This document shows positions 8,599 through 16,903 of a DNA stretch of 64,000 nt, piece by piece. The DNA lies in NCBI GenBank assembly GCA_036641735.1, contig JAVWEG010000003.1, positions 1 through 64,000 on the forward strand, read 5' to 3'. The notes below the pieces were generated by a model. That model had not been told where the DNA came from. It saw only the letters and a program-made list of their open reading frames with translations, and searched no databases. The translations under genes were made by a program, and so were the position numbers. The first letter of the stretch is position 1. Each line of letters starts with the position of its first letter. Source of the DNA: JAGPHI01 sp036641735 (GTDB lineage: Bacteria > Bacillota > Clostridia > Oscillospirales > Ruminococcaceae).

Positions 8599-9495
8599 TT
8601 GCAAGAAACACAATCGATATTTGTAGCAATAGTAGGCAGACCTAATGTTGGTAAATCATCATTAATTAATAAACTTGTCGGAGAAAAGGTGGCAATAGTT
8701 ACTTCAAAGCCACAAACTACACGCACACGCATCACAGGAATTATCACTAAAAATGCGGTGCAATATGTGTTTTTAGATACTCCGGGCATACATTCTGCAC
8801 ACACTAAGCTTGGTGAACGTATGGACAAGGTGTCTCACGACAGTGTAGCTGAAGTAGATGCTGTTTTAATGCTATTTGAGCCTTATGGTGTATTAAATAG
8901 CGCGGAATTAAAATTAATAGATGATATTAAAGCAAAAAAAATGCCGGCAATTGCAGCCGTAAATAAAACGGATACGCTTAAAAGCGATAAGGATTATGAT
9001 ATCCGCGCTGAATATTTAATGAGTACAAATGCTTTTATTAAGGCAGTGCCTATCAGTGTAATAAATGATGAAGGCTGTACAGAGCTTTTAATGGAATTGT
9101 TGCCGTTTGCACAAGACGGGCCGCATTATTTTCCTGATGATGCGTATACAGATATGCCGGAAAAAGCATTGGTATCGGAGATAATAAGAGAAAAAATGCT
9201 GCTTAATCTGTACGATGAAATACCGCACGGAACGGCTGTTACTGTGGAAAGCTTTAAAGAGCGCGAAGGCGGCAATATAGTAGATATAGATGTAAATATA
9301 TATTGCGAAAAAAAGAGCCATAAAGGGATGGTAATAGGTAAGGGCGGCTTAATGCTGAAAAAGATAGCTTCTGAGGCACGAGTAGAATGTGAAGATTTTT
9401 TAGGCACTAAAGTTAATTTACAGTGCTGGGTAAAGGTAAAGGACGATTGGCGCGACAATGATTTTTTACTGAATAATTTTGGGTTTTCCAAATAA
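8599..9495 (+). CDS. era: GTPase Era
   Basis: A 298-aa essential GTPase that binds 16S rRNA and helps 30S assembly. G1 GRPNVGKS (13-20), G3 DTPG (60-63) and G4 NKTD (122-125) are intact, and a C-terminal KH domain has VIGKGGLMLKKI. The TTG at 8599 is the start: it is ten bases after the dgkA stop and the encoded QETQSIFVAIVGRPN matches the family N-terminus. yqzL and recO follow, as in Bacillus. Confidence 0.95.
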   Translation: MQETQSIFVAIVGRPNVGKSSLINKLVGEKVAIVTSKPQTTRTRITGIITKNAVQYVFLDTPGIHSAHTKLGERMDKVSHDSVAEVDAVLMLFEPYGVLNSAELKLIDDIKAKKMPAIAAVNKTDTLKSDKDYDIRAEYLMSTNAFIKAVPISVINDEGCTELLMELLPFAQDGPHYFPDDAYTDMPEKALVSEIIREKMLLNLYDEIPHGTAVTVESFKEREGGNIVDIDVNIYCEKKSHKGMVIGKGGLMLKKIASEARVECEDFLGTKVNLQCWVKVKDDWRDNDFLLNNFGFSK

Positions 9496-9567
9496 TATGG
9501 TCATAATTACCATTCATAAATTAACCGTAATTTACGCAATATAATTTATGAGTGGAGGCGATATATT

Positions 9568-9714
9568 GTGGATAATAGCACCCTATGGCAAGCGTTTGAA
9601 AACACAGGCAGCATTAACGATTATCTTAAATATAAGAAACTAGAGGCACATAACGATGCAGCTTACGACGATGGGGCTTGTAATAAAAGTGGTGAAAACG
9701 GGAGAAGCAGATAG
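9568..9714 (+). CDS. yqzL: Small YqzL-like protein
   Basis: A 48-aa open frame beginning at GTG 9568 behind a strong GTGGAGG site. The N-terminal text (LWQAFENTGSINDYLKY) matches the YqzL family, small proteins of unknown function encoded between era and recO in Bacillus and relatives; the position here is the same. The last third (from about residue 31) overlaps the start of recO in another frame and is probably not conserved. The overlap suggests translational coupling to recO. Confidence 0.75.
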   Translation: MDNSTLWQAFENTGSINDYLKYKKLEAHNDAAYDDGACNKSGENGRSR

Positions 9715-10396
9715 AATTGTTCATATTCTTACACCAAAGTTTGGAGTAATAAGCGCGATAGCCAAGAGTGGACAGCGGCTAAAAAGCAAGCTGTTTAGCT
9801 CTACAGGGCTTTTTTGTTATGCGGAGTTTACCTTGTTTGAGGGTAAAAATATGTATGTAGTAGATGAAGCCGAGGTAAGTGAAGTGTTTTTCGGTATGCG
9901 CCAAAGCATAGAAGGTATGGCTACTGCAATGTATTTTGCGGAAATAGTATCCACCCTATTACCTACAGGCAATGAAGCTGCAATATTATTGAGATTGCTT
10001 TTAAATAGCCTTTATTATATCAGTGAACAAAAGCGAGACTTAAAACAGCTTAAAGCAATATTTGAGCTGCGCTGTCTTACGATAGTAGGATATATGCCTA
10101 ATTTAATAGCGTGCGATAATTGCATAAAATATGAGGGCGGAGCTTTTTATTTTGATACAATAGCAGGAACATTACTATGTGCTGATTGTGCATTAGCAAG
10201 AGGAATTGATGCTAATATAGATGCAGGGACACTTGCTGCAATGAGACATATAGTTTTTTCGGAAGATGAAAAGGTGTTTGCCTTTACAGTAAGCAATAAA
10301 AGTTTATTGCAATTGCAAAACGTAGCTGTGCAGTATTTTTGCAATTGTATAGATAAACCACTGCGTTCGCTTGATTTTTTGAATACATTAATTTAA
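9656..10396 (+). CDS. recO: DNA repair protein RecO
   Basis: A 246-aa recombination mediator that works with RecF/RecR to load RecA on SSB-coated DNA. It has the N-terminal OB fold (GLVIKVVKTGEADRIV), the helical middle and a four-Cys zinc site (CDNC then CADC). The ATG at 9656 lies inside yqzL and has no strong ribosome site, consistent with coupling. mutS2 follows after 26 bp. Confidence 0.93.
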   Translation: MQLTTMGLVIKVVKTGEADRIVHILTPKFGVISAIAKSGQRLKSKLFSSTGLFCYAEFTLFEGKNMYVVDEAEVSEVFFGMRQSIEGMATAMYFAEIVSTLLPTGNEAAILLRLLLNSLYYISEQKRDLKQLKAIFELRCLTIVGYMPNLIACDNCIKYEGGAFYFDTIAGTLLCADCALARGIDANIDAGTLAAMRHIVFSEDEKVFAFTVSNKSLLQLQNVAVQYFCNCIDKPLRSLDFLNTLI

Positions 10397-10422
10397 TTTA
10401 CATAAATGCAAAAGAGGAAATT

Positions 10423-12816
10423 ATGACATCTAAATACTTAAAAATATTGGAATTTGATAAAATTTTAAATAGAGCGGCTGAATACGCTACTTGTCCGGAA
10501 GCAAAAGAGAGAGTTTTAAATATAGAGGCATTTGAAAATGCCGACGAAGAACGATATGCACTATCGCAGACGGATTGCATTACTTCGCTATTAATAAAAA
10601 ACGGTTCTCCGCGTTTTTACAGAGTAGAAAATGCAGATAAAATAGTACGCAGAGCAGGTAAGGGCGGTATTTTATCGATGGCGGAGCTTCTTGAGGCGGC
10701 AAATGCTCTGCGTAATTTTAGAGGCTTAGTGCAATGGTATCATATGCAAGATCACGAGCTTTTGTCTGTAGATGATTATTTTTATGCACTGTCGCCACAG
10801 CCGGAGCTTGAAAAGCGTATCCTGGATGCCATTATTTCGGCAACAGAAATGGCGGATACAGCGAGTGATACATTGTTTGATATCCGTAAAAAGATACAAA
10901 GCACACAAGCAGGTATAAGAGCAAAGCTTGATAATTTAATAAGAGCGCAAAGCACCAGTAAATATTTACAAGATGCTGTAGTGTCTATGCGTAATGGAAG
11001 ATATGTAGTGCCGGTAAAAGTAGAAAATCGCAATGATATTACAGGTGTGATACACGATGTTTCGCAAAGCGGTTCTACATTATTTGTAGAGCCTACGGCT
11101 GTAGTAGAGGCAAATGCCAAGATAATGCAGCTTAAAAGTGCAGAACAAGCTGAGATTGAGCGTATACTTATGGCTTTTTCGGGGCAATTGGCAGAGCTTG
11201 AAGAATCGTTTACTTATAGCTACGATGCTATGCTAACAATAGATGTATTAATAGCTAAAGGGCAATTGGCAATTGAGCAAAAAGCATCAATGCCGCAAGT
11301 GTCATACACTAGCAGCTTTAAAATAATAAAAGCGCGCCACCCATTAATAGATAAAAATAAAGTTGTGCCTATTGATATCGAGCTTGGAAATGGCACAGAT
11401 ACAATGATAATTACAGGGCCGAATACGGGCGGAAAAACGGTAACATTAAAAACAGCAGGACTATTGTGTGCAATGGCACAGCACGGTATGTTAATACCTG
11501 CACACGATTCCAGTATAGTATGCGTGTTTAAAAATATATTAGTGGATATCGGAGATGAGCAAAGCATAGAGCAAAGCTTATCTACATTTTCAGGACATAT
11601 AAAGAATATTACGGGAATATTAGAGCTTGCCGATAAAAACACGCTTGTGCTTATGGACGAGCTTGGAGCAGGCACAGATCCTGCCGAAGGCGCGGCGCTT
11701 GCCATTGCAATTATAGAAAAATTGCGTAGCTTAGGCGCGTTTGTTATGGCTACCACTCATTACGCGGAGCTAAAAATATTTGCACTCGAAACGAAGGGCG
11801 TGGTAAACGCAAGCTGTGAGTTTAATGTAGAAACATTGCAGCCGACATATCGTCTTACAGTAGGAGTTCCGGGTAAATCAAATGCTTTTTTGATAGGACA
11901 AAAACTGGGATTAAAGCAAGACCTTATAGATAATGCACAAAAACATTTATCGGCTGGGGACAAGCAATTTGACACAGTACTGTCCCAATTAGATGAGCTG
12001 AAGGTACAGCTTAAAGAGGGACAGGACGAAATAGAAAATCTTAAAAATGGTGCTGTATATGAGCTTGCTGAAGCGCAAAAAAAGAGAGATGCTTTAATAG
12101 CACAAGGAGAGCTTGAGCTGCAAGCTGCGCGTGACAAGGCAAAGGGCTTGTCACTTGATGTGCAAAGCGAAGCATATAGGCTGATAGATGAGCTAAAGCA
12201 ACTGGAAAAAGAAGATAAGATGTCGGCGGCGCAGCGAGCAGTGCGTGCAAGAGAAATAGCACGCAAAGAGTCTGAAAAACTATTCAATAAATCCGATGTT
12301 GTTCACGTTATAAATAAAAGCTTTGAACCGCTAAAATTCGTGACCATAGGGCAAGAGGTGCTTATAACAGAGCTTGACAAAACAGGTATAGTTACGGCTT
12401 TACCCGACAGAAAAGGGCTTGTACAAGTAAGAGCAGGTGTATTGATGACTAAAACACCATTGTCTGCTCTTGCTTCACCCAATAAAATAAAAGAAACCAA
12501 ACAAGCGAGCAATGCTACAAAATACCGCAATGTTAAGCAAGCATCGTCGCACGAGGACAAAGCAGTGCGTACAGCAAATATGGAAATAAATTTATTAGGG
12601 CTGTCTGTAGAAGAAGCAATAATGGAAACCGATAGATTTATTGACAATGGACTGATGAGTGGGCAAACTATGTTGTATCTTATCCACGGTAAAGGCACAG
12701 GAGCTTTACGTAAAGCAATACACTCACATTTACGAGGGCATAAAAGTGTACGCAGCTTTCGCTTAGGAGCTTATGGAGAGGGCGAAGCCGGAGTTACCGT
12801 AGTGGAGCTAAAATAA
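10423..12816 (+). CDS. mutS2: Endonuclease MutS2
   Basis: A 797-aa MutS2 with the core/lever region, the ABC-type ATPase (Walker A GPNTGGKT at about 332-339, Walker B LVLMDELGAGTDP), a long coiled region (~515-630) and a C-terminal Smr nuclease domain (~720-797, HGKGTGALRKAI). MutS2 acts on recombination intermediates and collided ribosomes rather than mismatches. The ATG at 10423 follows AGAGGAAA. A strong terminator ends the operon. Confidence 0.94.
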   Translation: MTSKYLKILEFDKILNRAAEYATCPEAKERVLNIEAFENADEERYALSQTDCITSLLIKNGSPRFYRVENADKIVRRAGKGGILSMAELLEAANALRNFRGLVQWYHMQDHELLSVDDYFYALSPQPELEKRILDAIISATEMADTASDTLFDIRKKIQSTQAGIRAKLDNLIRAQSTSKYLQDAVVSMRNGRYVVPVKVENRNDITGVIHDVSQSGSTLFVEPTAVVEANAKIMQLKSAEQAEIERILMAFSGQLAELEESFTYSYDAMLTIDVLIAKGQLAIEQKASMPQVSYTSSFKIIKARHPLIDKNKVVPIDIELGNGTDTMIITGPNTGGKTVTLKTAGLLCAMAQHGMLIPAHDSSIVCVFKNILVDIGDEQSIEQSLSTFSGHIKNITGILELADKNTLVLMDELGAGTDPAEGAALAIAIIEKLRSLGAFVMATTHYAELKIFALETKGVVNASCEFNVETLQPTYRLTVGVPGKSNAFLIGQKLGLKQDLIDNAQKHLSAGDKQFDTVLSQLDELKVQLKEGQDEIENLKNGAVYELAEAQKKRDALIAQGELELQAARDKAKGLSLDVQSEAYRLIDELKQLEKEDKMSAAQRAVRAREIARKESEKLFNKSDVVHVINKSFEPLKFVTIGQEVLITELDKTGIVTALPDRKGLVQVRAGVLMTKTPLSALASPNKIKETKQASNATKYRNVKQASSHEDKAVRTANMEINLLGLSVEEAIMETDRFIDNGLMSGQTMLYLIHGKGTGALRKAIHSHLRGHKSVRSFRLGAYGEGEAGVTVVELK

Positions 12817-12828
12817 TATAATACTTTT

Positions 12829-12868
12829 AATAAAGCAGGCAGCCGAGCAATCGGCCGCCTGCTTTATT
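12829..12868 (+). terminator. Bidirectional terminator after mutS2
   Basis: AATAAAGCAGGC (12829-12840) pairs with GCCTGCTTTATT (12857-12868), with an inner GCCGA/TCGGC stem. T-rich 3' and A-rich 5' arms let it serve mutS2 and the convergent XRE gene. Confidence 0.85.
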
Positions 12869-12889
12869 GTAATGTAGAGCTTGTAACGA

Positions 12890-13105
12890 TTATTTATACG
12901 GCACAGGATTGTCTGTTTTGCCTAAGATATAGTCAGTAGATGTTTTGTAAAAATCGGAAAGCTTTATCAATAATCTCGTTGGAATATCTCTTTTGCCAAT
13001 CTCGTAATTGCTATATACTCGTTGGTCGATACCTAAAAAATCCGCTACTTGCTTTTGCATTAAATCTTTGTCATTTCGCAAATCTTTTAAACGCTGATAA
13101 TACAT
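12890..13105 (-). CDS. XRE-family helix-turn-helix regulator
   Basis: A 71-aa single-domain Cro/CI-type DNA-binding protein. The helix-turn-helix reads QKQVADFLGIDQRVYSNYEIGKR (~17-39), followed by LLIKLSDFYKTSTDYILG. No effector domain is present. It is divergent from spoIIGA. A perfect 14-bp palindrome sits 17 bases before its start over its probable -10, so it probably represses itself, and it may influence the spoIIG operon. Its targets are unknown. Confidence 0.88.
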   Translation of the reverse strand: MYYQRLKDLRNDKDLMQKQVADFLGIDQRVYSNYEIGKRDIPTRLLIKLSDFYKTSTDYILGKTDNPVPYK

Positions 13106-13121
13106 AAAAACACCTCTAATT

Positions 13122-13135
13122 TAGTATACATACTA
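13122..13135 (-). promoter_or_regulatory. Palindromic operator candidate TAGTAT-AC-ATACTA
   Basis: A perfect 6+2+6 palindrome that includes TATACT, the likely -10 of the XRE gene on the minus strand. This is the usual place for autorepression. A second inverted repeat, TTTTACTA (13153-13160) with TAGTAAAA (13169-13176), lies just beyond it. Confidence 0.5.
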
Positions 13136-13280
13136 TCAAACGGCAGTATTGATTTTACTATTAAACAGTAGTAAAATTGTAAAAAGAGTTTTTATAGCTG
13201 AGTTATTTGGTAATTAAGCTATATTTACGACAATATTTACGGCTTTGCAATGCTATAGTTTGTTTAAAGGGGGTGCAGGT

Positions 13281-14150
13281 GTGGGGAATGGTATTTATAT
13301 TGATATATTATTTATTACGAATACATTAATCGGATATTTTATATTACGCGCCTGTGCGGCTCTTTGCGATGAAAAAAGAGATATCGTTCGTTTTATAATT
13401 GCTTCTTGTTTAGCCGGATTTTCCTCGTTTGTTATTTTACTTGATATAAATTCGGCAATTTTACTTTGGATTTATAAACTGTTTACTGCTGCAATAATAT
13501 GTATTATAACAATAAATTCGATAAAATTGCGTAGACTAATTAAGTTTACAATATGGTACATAGTACTTAATTTACTTTTGGCAGGTATCGTTTTCGGCAT
13601 AATGTACTACATTTATCCAAGAGGCATTATATTAAACAATTTCACGATATACTTTAATGTCTCACCAATTACACTTTTATTAAGCGTTTTAATTATGTAT
13701 TTAATTATTAAAGTGCTTACTTTGTTTTTTACAAAGCCGCAGGAGCATTTGTTGGCTGATATATCATTTAGCTGTGATAACACAATTATTAATTGCAGGG
13801 CATTAGTGGACAGTGGATTTAATGTGCGCGACACATTGTGTGAATTGTCACCGTTTTTGGTAAGCTTGCCCGGTGTACGCGCAGCAATGCCCATAAAAAT
13901 TATTGATGGAATTGATGCTTTTAATGGGAAGAAGGATGCTGAGTTTATAACTTGTATTTATCCTATTTGTGTGCAAACTGCAAATGGAACACAGGCATTG
14001 CCTAGTGTAAATGTGGATAACTTTACAGTAAAAATTAATGGAAAATCAGCGGTTTTAAATGGCTGCGCAGCAATGTTTACAGGAGAAATATTAGGCGATG
14101 GCAGCTTTAATGCAATAATTGGTATGAAACTTGCCAAAGAAGTAATGTGA
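13281..14150 (+). CDS. spoIIGA: Sigma-E processing peptidase SpoIIGA
   Basis: A 289-aa membrane-embedded aspartic protease that cleaves pro-sigma-E in the mother cell after a signal from SpoIIR. It has five hydrophobic segments in the first half and a cytosolic protease domain with the catalytic DSG at 177-179 (RALVDSGF). The GTG at 13281 is chosen over an ATG at 13245 because AAAGGGGG lies six bases upstream and NGIYIDILFITN matches the family start. TACGACA at 13226-13232 is one mismatch from a Spo0A box; that is weak evidence. sigE begins seven bases after the stop. Confidence 0.9.
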   Translation: MGNGIYIDILFITNTLIGYFILRACAALCDEKRDIVRFIIASCLAGFSSFVILLDINSAILLWIYKLFTAAIICIITINSIKLRRLIKFTIWYIVLNLLLAGIVFGIMYYIYPRGIILNNFTIYFNVSPITLLLSVLIMYLIIKVLTLFFTKPQEHLLADISFSCDNTIINCRALVDSGFNVRDTLCELSPFLVSLPGVRAAMPIKIIDGIDAFNGKKDAEFITCIYPICVQTANGTQALPSVNVDNFTVKINGKSAVLNGCAAMFTGEILGDGSFNAIIGMKLAKEVM

Positions 14151-14157
14151 GGAAAAA

Positions 14158-14877
14158 ATGATTAAAAAAATAATTTCAATAATAAAAGAATACTTTGAAA
14201 AATTATATATTTGCGTAAAATTGCCCGACTATATTTTTTACATAAGCGGTTCGCAATCCTTGCCGGCACCACTAACTCAAGAGGAAGAAAAAATAGTATT
14301 TGCAGGGCTTGAAGAGGGCAGACAAAGCTGTAAAGATATGCTGATAACGCATAATTTGCGGCTAGTAGTTTATATAGCTAAAAAATTTGAATCCAGCGGC
14401 ATACCTATTGAGGATATTATTTCAATAGGCACTATAGGATTAATTAAAGCGGTAAACACATTTTCACCATCAAAAAACATTAAGTTAGCAACATACGCAA
14501 GCCGATGTATTGAAAATGAAATATTAATGTATTTGCGTAAAAGCTCTAATCGCAGACAAGAAAGCAGCATAGACGAACCTCTTAATGTGGACTGCGACGG
14601 TAATGAGCTGCTTTTATCAGATGTTCTCGGCACAGACCAAAATCAGGTGTCTATAGAACTGGAACAAGTAGCGGAGCGCGATACATTACTGGAAGCGGTA
14701 AATAAGCTGTCGGGACGAGAACGTGAAATAATGCAGCTTAGGTTTGGACTTGGCGATAAGCAAGAACACACACAAAAGGAAGTAGCGGATATTATAGGAA
14801 TATCACAAAGTTATATTTCACGTTTAGAAAAACGAATAATTAAACGTCTTAGAAAAGAGCTGGAACGAATAGCATAA
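14158..14877 (+). CDS. sigE: RNA polymerase sporulation sigma factor sigma-E
   Basis: A 239-aa early mother-cell sigma factor made as an inactive precursor. The basic N-terminal pro-sequence ends near FYISGSQSLPAPL, where SpoIIGA is expected to cut. Region 2 (NLRLVVYIAKKFE, GTIGLIKAVNTF, LATYASRCIENEILMYLR) is almost identical to the Bacillus protein, and region 4 ends GISQSYISRLEKRIIKRLRKE. It directly follows its protease gene, the conserved spoIIG arrangement. Confidence 0.96.
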   Translation: MIKKIISIIKEYFEKLYICVKLPDYIFYISGSQSLPAPLTQEEEKIVFAGLEEGRQSCKDMLITHNLRLVVYIAKKFESSGIPIEDIISIGTIGLIKAVNTFSPSKNIKLATYASRCIENEILMYLRKSSNRRQESSIDEPLNVDCDGNELLLSDVLGTDQNQVSIELEQVAERDTLLEAVNKLSGREREIMQLRFGLGDKQEHTQKEVADIIGISQSYISRLEKRIIKRLRKELERIA

Positions 14878-14912
14878 ATTTGGCAATATAATATATATAC
14901 CTTATGCCAATA

Positions 14913-14938
14913 CTCAAAGCAATAGAAGCTTTGAGGAG
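14913..14938 (+). promoter_or_regulatory. Leader hairpin overlapping the sigG ribosome-binding site
   Basis: CTCAAAGC (14913-14920) pairs perfectly with GCTTTGAG (14928-14935) around a 7-nt loop. The Shine-Dalgarno GAGGAG (14933-14938) is half inside the 3' arm, so folding should lower sigG translation. A similar RBS-sequestering leader hairpin has been reported for Bacillus sigG. Confidence 0.6.
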
Positions 14939-14946
14939 TGTGTAGG

Positions 14947-15717
14947 GTGTATTATCATAAAGTAGAGATTTGCGGTGTAAATACGGCAAAGCTGCCGATA
15001 TTAAAGGAGAAGGAAAAGCAAGAGCTAATAGTAAAAGCTCAGGCAGGTGATAAACAAGCAAGAAATGAAATGGTAAATGGAAATTTGCGTTTAGTATTAA
15101 GCATTGTACAAAAATTTGCCCATAGAGGTGAAAATCCGGACGATTTATTTCAGGTGGGCTGTATAGGATTAATTAAAGCAATAGATAATTTTAATCCCGA
15201 ATTAAAATTAAGGTTTTCCACTTATGGACAACCGATGATAATAGGTGAAATACGCAGATTTTTACGCGATAACAATTCCGTACGCGTAAGCCGTTCTGTA
15301 CGTGACATTGCGTACAAAGCAATGCAGGCGCGCGAGGCTTTGCAAAAAAGTCTTGGACACGATCCCACTATCGCACAGATAGCAAAAGAAATCGGTTTGC
15401 CGTGTCCTGCTGTAACATTGGCGCTTGAGTCTGTAGTGGAGCCTATTTCATTATACGAGCCAATATACAATGATGGGGGAGATACGCTTTTTGTAATGGA
15501 TCAGATAGGTGATGATACTTGCGAAGAAAGCTGGATATCAACTATTTCATTTAAAGATACGATGGATAGCTTATCACAGCGAGAAAGGCATATTATGTCT
15601 TTAAGATATCTTGCGGGAAAAACTCAAGTAGAAGTAGCCAATGAGATAGGCATAAGTCAGGCGCAAGTGAGTCGTCTTGAGAAAAACGCATTGAAACGTA
15701 TTAAAACACAAATTTGA
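14947..15717 (+). CDS. sigG: RNA polymerase sporulation sigma factor sigma-G
   Basis: A 256-aa late forespore sigma factor. The N-terminal KVEICGVNTAKLPIL anti-sigma/SpoIIAB-binding region, DDLFQVGCIGLIKAIDNF, MIIGEIRRFLRDNNSVRVSRS and GISQAQVSRLEKNALKRI are diagnostic. FSTYGQP has Gly where Ala is usual (STYAVP). The GTG at 14947 is preferred over a GTG at 14938, because the latter overlaps the Shine-Dalgarno GAGGAG itself, whereas 14947 is eight bases downstream. It lies 69 bp after sigE. The gene ends inside a 19-bp terminator stem. Confidence 0.94.
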   Translation: MYYHKVEICGVNTAKLPILKEKEKQELIVKAQAGDKQARNEMVNGNLRLVLSIVQKFAHRGENPDDLFQVGCIGLIKAIDNFNPELKLRFSTYGQPMIIGEIRRFLRDNNSVRVSRSVRDIAYKAMQAREALQKSLGHDPTIAQIAKEIGLPCPAVTLALESVVEPISLYEPIYNDGGDTLFVMDQIGDDTCEESWISTISFKDTMDSLSQRERHIMSLRYLAGKTQVEVANEIGISQAQVSRLEKNALKRIKTQI

Positions 15718-15755
15718 ATAAAGCCTTGCAGATTTTATCTGCAAGGCTTTATTCA
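15715..15755 (+). terminator. Bidirectional terminator after sigG
   Basis: A perfect 19-bp stem (15715-15733 with 15737-15755), 3-nt loop, which includes the sigG TGA stop codon. It serves both sigG and the convergent HAD gene. Confidence 0.88.
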
Positions 15756-15761
15756 AGGTAA

Positions 15762-16424
15762 TTAAATTTTCTTGTGCTTTTCTTCTTTAGGAGGGTGCGG
15801 CACACGCTTTTTGCGCTCTAAGCAAACTCCGTAGCTATCCAATGCTTTTGCGAAAGAACGTACATTTTTAAAATGTATACCGGTAATTTGTGCATCAAAA
15901 GCAGCTGAAGCATTTATTTTATTATCATCAGTAAAGATGGTTTCCTCGGGATTAAGCTTGTATTTAGAAAGCAAAGCATTATATATCCGTAAATCGGGTT
16001 TAAGCATTTTCACTTCATACGAGGCTATACCACCATCAAACAAAGGCCAAAATTTTCTTTTTTGCAACAATTCCAAAACATCTTGAGAAATATTAGACAG
16101 ATAATAGATATTGTATCCTTTACGCTTAAGCTTGTTCATTAAAGCGAAGGTATCATCTTTCGTCTTTAGCATATCCATCCAATCTGCCAATATGCCTTCT
16201 GCTTCAAAAATGCGCCCCGTTTGCGCAGCTTTCGCCATTATTGTGCAGGTGGCTTCGTGGCGAGTAAGCTCACCGGCATCAAGCATTCGCCACTCTTTAC
16301 TTCCAAAGGTTAACTCATACAGCTCATTTTCTAATTTTTCATTCATAAAATGGTCTACCAAAAACTCTCGTGGCGTAAAATCCACTACTACTCCGCCGAG
16401 GTCAAATACTATGTTTTTATACAT
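15762..16424 (-). CDS. HAD-superfamily phosphatase-like hydrolase, subfamily IA variant 3
   Basis: A 220-aa haloacid dehalogenase-type hydrolase. Motif I is FDLGGVVVDF with nucleophile Asp8; the second Asp is replaced by Gly, as is common in the YihX/epoxide-hydrolase-like branch. Motif II is YYLSNIS, motif III is the Lys in YEVKMLKPD, and motif IV is FTDDNKIN. Likely a cytosolic phosphatase for a small sugar phosphate or nucleotide; the substrate cannot be told. The tail (from ~205) is Lys/Pro-rich. The ATG at 16424 follows GGTGGTG. Confidence 0.82.
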   Translation of the reverse strand: MYKNIVFDLGGVVVDFTPREFLVDHFMNEKLENELYELTFGSKEWRMLDAGELTRHEATCTIMAKAAQTGRIFEAEGILADWMDMLKTKDDTFALMNKLKRKGYNIYYLSNISQDVLELLQKRKFWPLFDGGIASYEVKMLKPDLRIYNALLSKYKLNPEETIFTDDNKINASAAFDAQITGIHFKNVRSFAKALDSYGVCLERKKRVPHPPKEEKHKKI

Positions 16425-16540
16425 TGAGTCACCACCAATTTATATTAATGTTTTTATTATACACTATTTTGCTTGGTATATAAAGAGGTAATATGTGAAT
16501 AAGCTTAATATAAGAGTAAAGGAGTAGGGAGATGATATAA

Positions 16541-16819
16541 ATGAATATCAGCGATTTGTGTGAGCTAGAGGTAGTGTCTTTGGCAAGCGGAGTTAATCTT
16601 GGACGTATAGATGATTTTATGTTGGACGAAGTAAACGCTGCGATAACGCATATTGTTTTGTTTGGACATTCGAAGTTTTTTGGGCTTTTTGGCAGAGATG
16701 AGGATATAACAGTGCCGTGGAACGATATAGTGAAAATAGGTGAAGATGTAATTCTAGTAAAAGGTGATTTACCGTACATTGGAAAAAGGAATAAATTCTT
16801 TTCTTTTTTCAGTAAATAG
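16541..16819 (+). CDS. YlmC/YmxH family PRC-barrel sporulation protein
   Basis: A 92-aa single PRC-barrel protein. The start (MNISDLCELEVVSLASGVNLGRIDD), the middle GLFGRDEDITVPWNDI and IGEDVILVKGD match the YlmC/YmxH family, which is tied to sporulation in Bacillus and Clostridia but has no proven biochemical role. The ATG at 16541 has AGGGAGATG upstream. It stands alone between the HAD gene and the LTA-synthase-like gene. Confidence 0.85.
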   Translation: MNISDLCELEVVSLASGVNLGRIDDFMLDEVNAAITHIVLFGHSKFFGLFGRDEDITVPWNDIVKIGEDVILVKGDLPYIGKRNKFFSFFSK

Positions 16820-16842
16820 CTCATTATCGCAATGTATAAAAC

Positions 16843-16870
16843 TTGCAATTAATTTCAAATAAGCTATAAT
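16843..16870 (+). promoter_or_regulatory. Promoter for the LTA-synthase-like gene
   Basis: TTGCAA (16843-16848), 16 bases, then TATAAT (16865-16870), 33 bp before the TTG start. Confidence 0.65.
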
Positions 16871-16903
16871 TAACAAAGTATATTATTTGGCGGAGGAATT
16901 AAA

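Noticed and set aside
9320..9323. Several long minus-strand open frames opposite era, mutS2, murA, uvrA and others
   Set aside because: They have no ribosome sites, no family resemblance, low-complexity composition, and lie entirely opposite well-supported genes.
13226..13232. Spo0A box TACGACA upstream of spoIIGA
   Set aside because: One mismatch in seven and no clear sigma-A -35/-10 pair at the special spacing; kept only as a remark in the gene entry.
14986..15003. GGCAAAGCTGCCGATA inside sigG resembling the hairpin at 6555-6573
   Set aside because: It encodes the conserved TAKLPIL of sigma-G; the likeness to the repeat element is chance.
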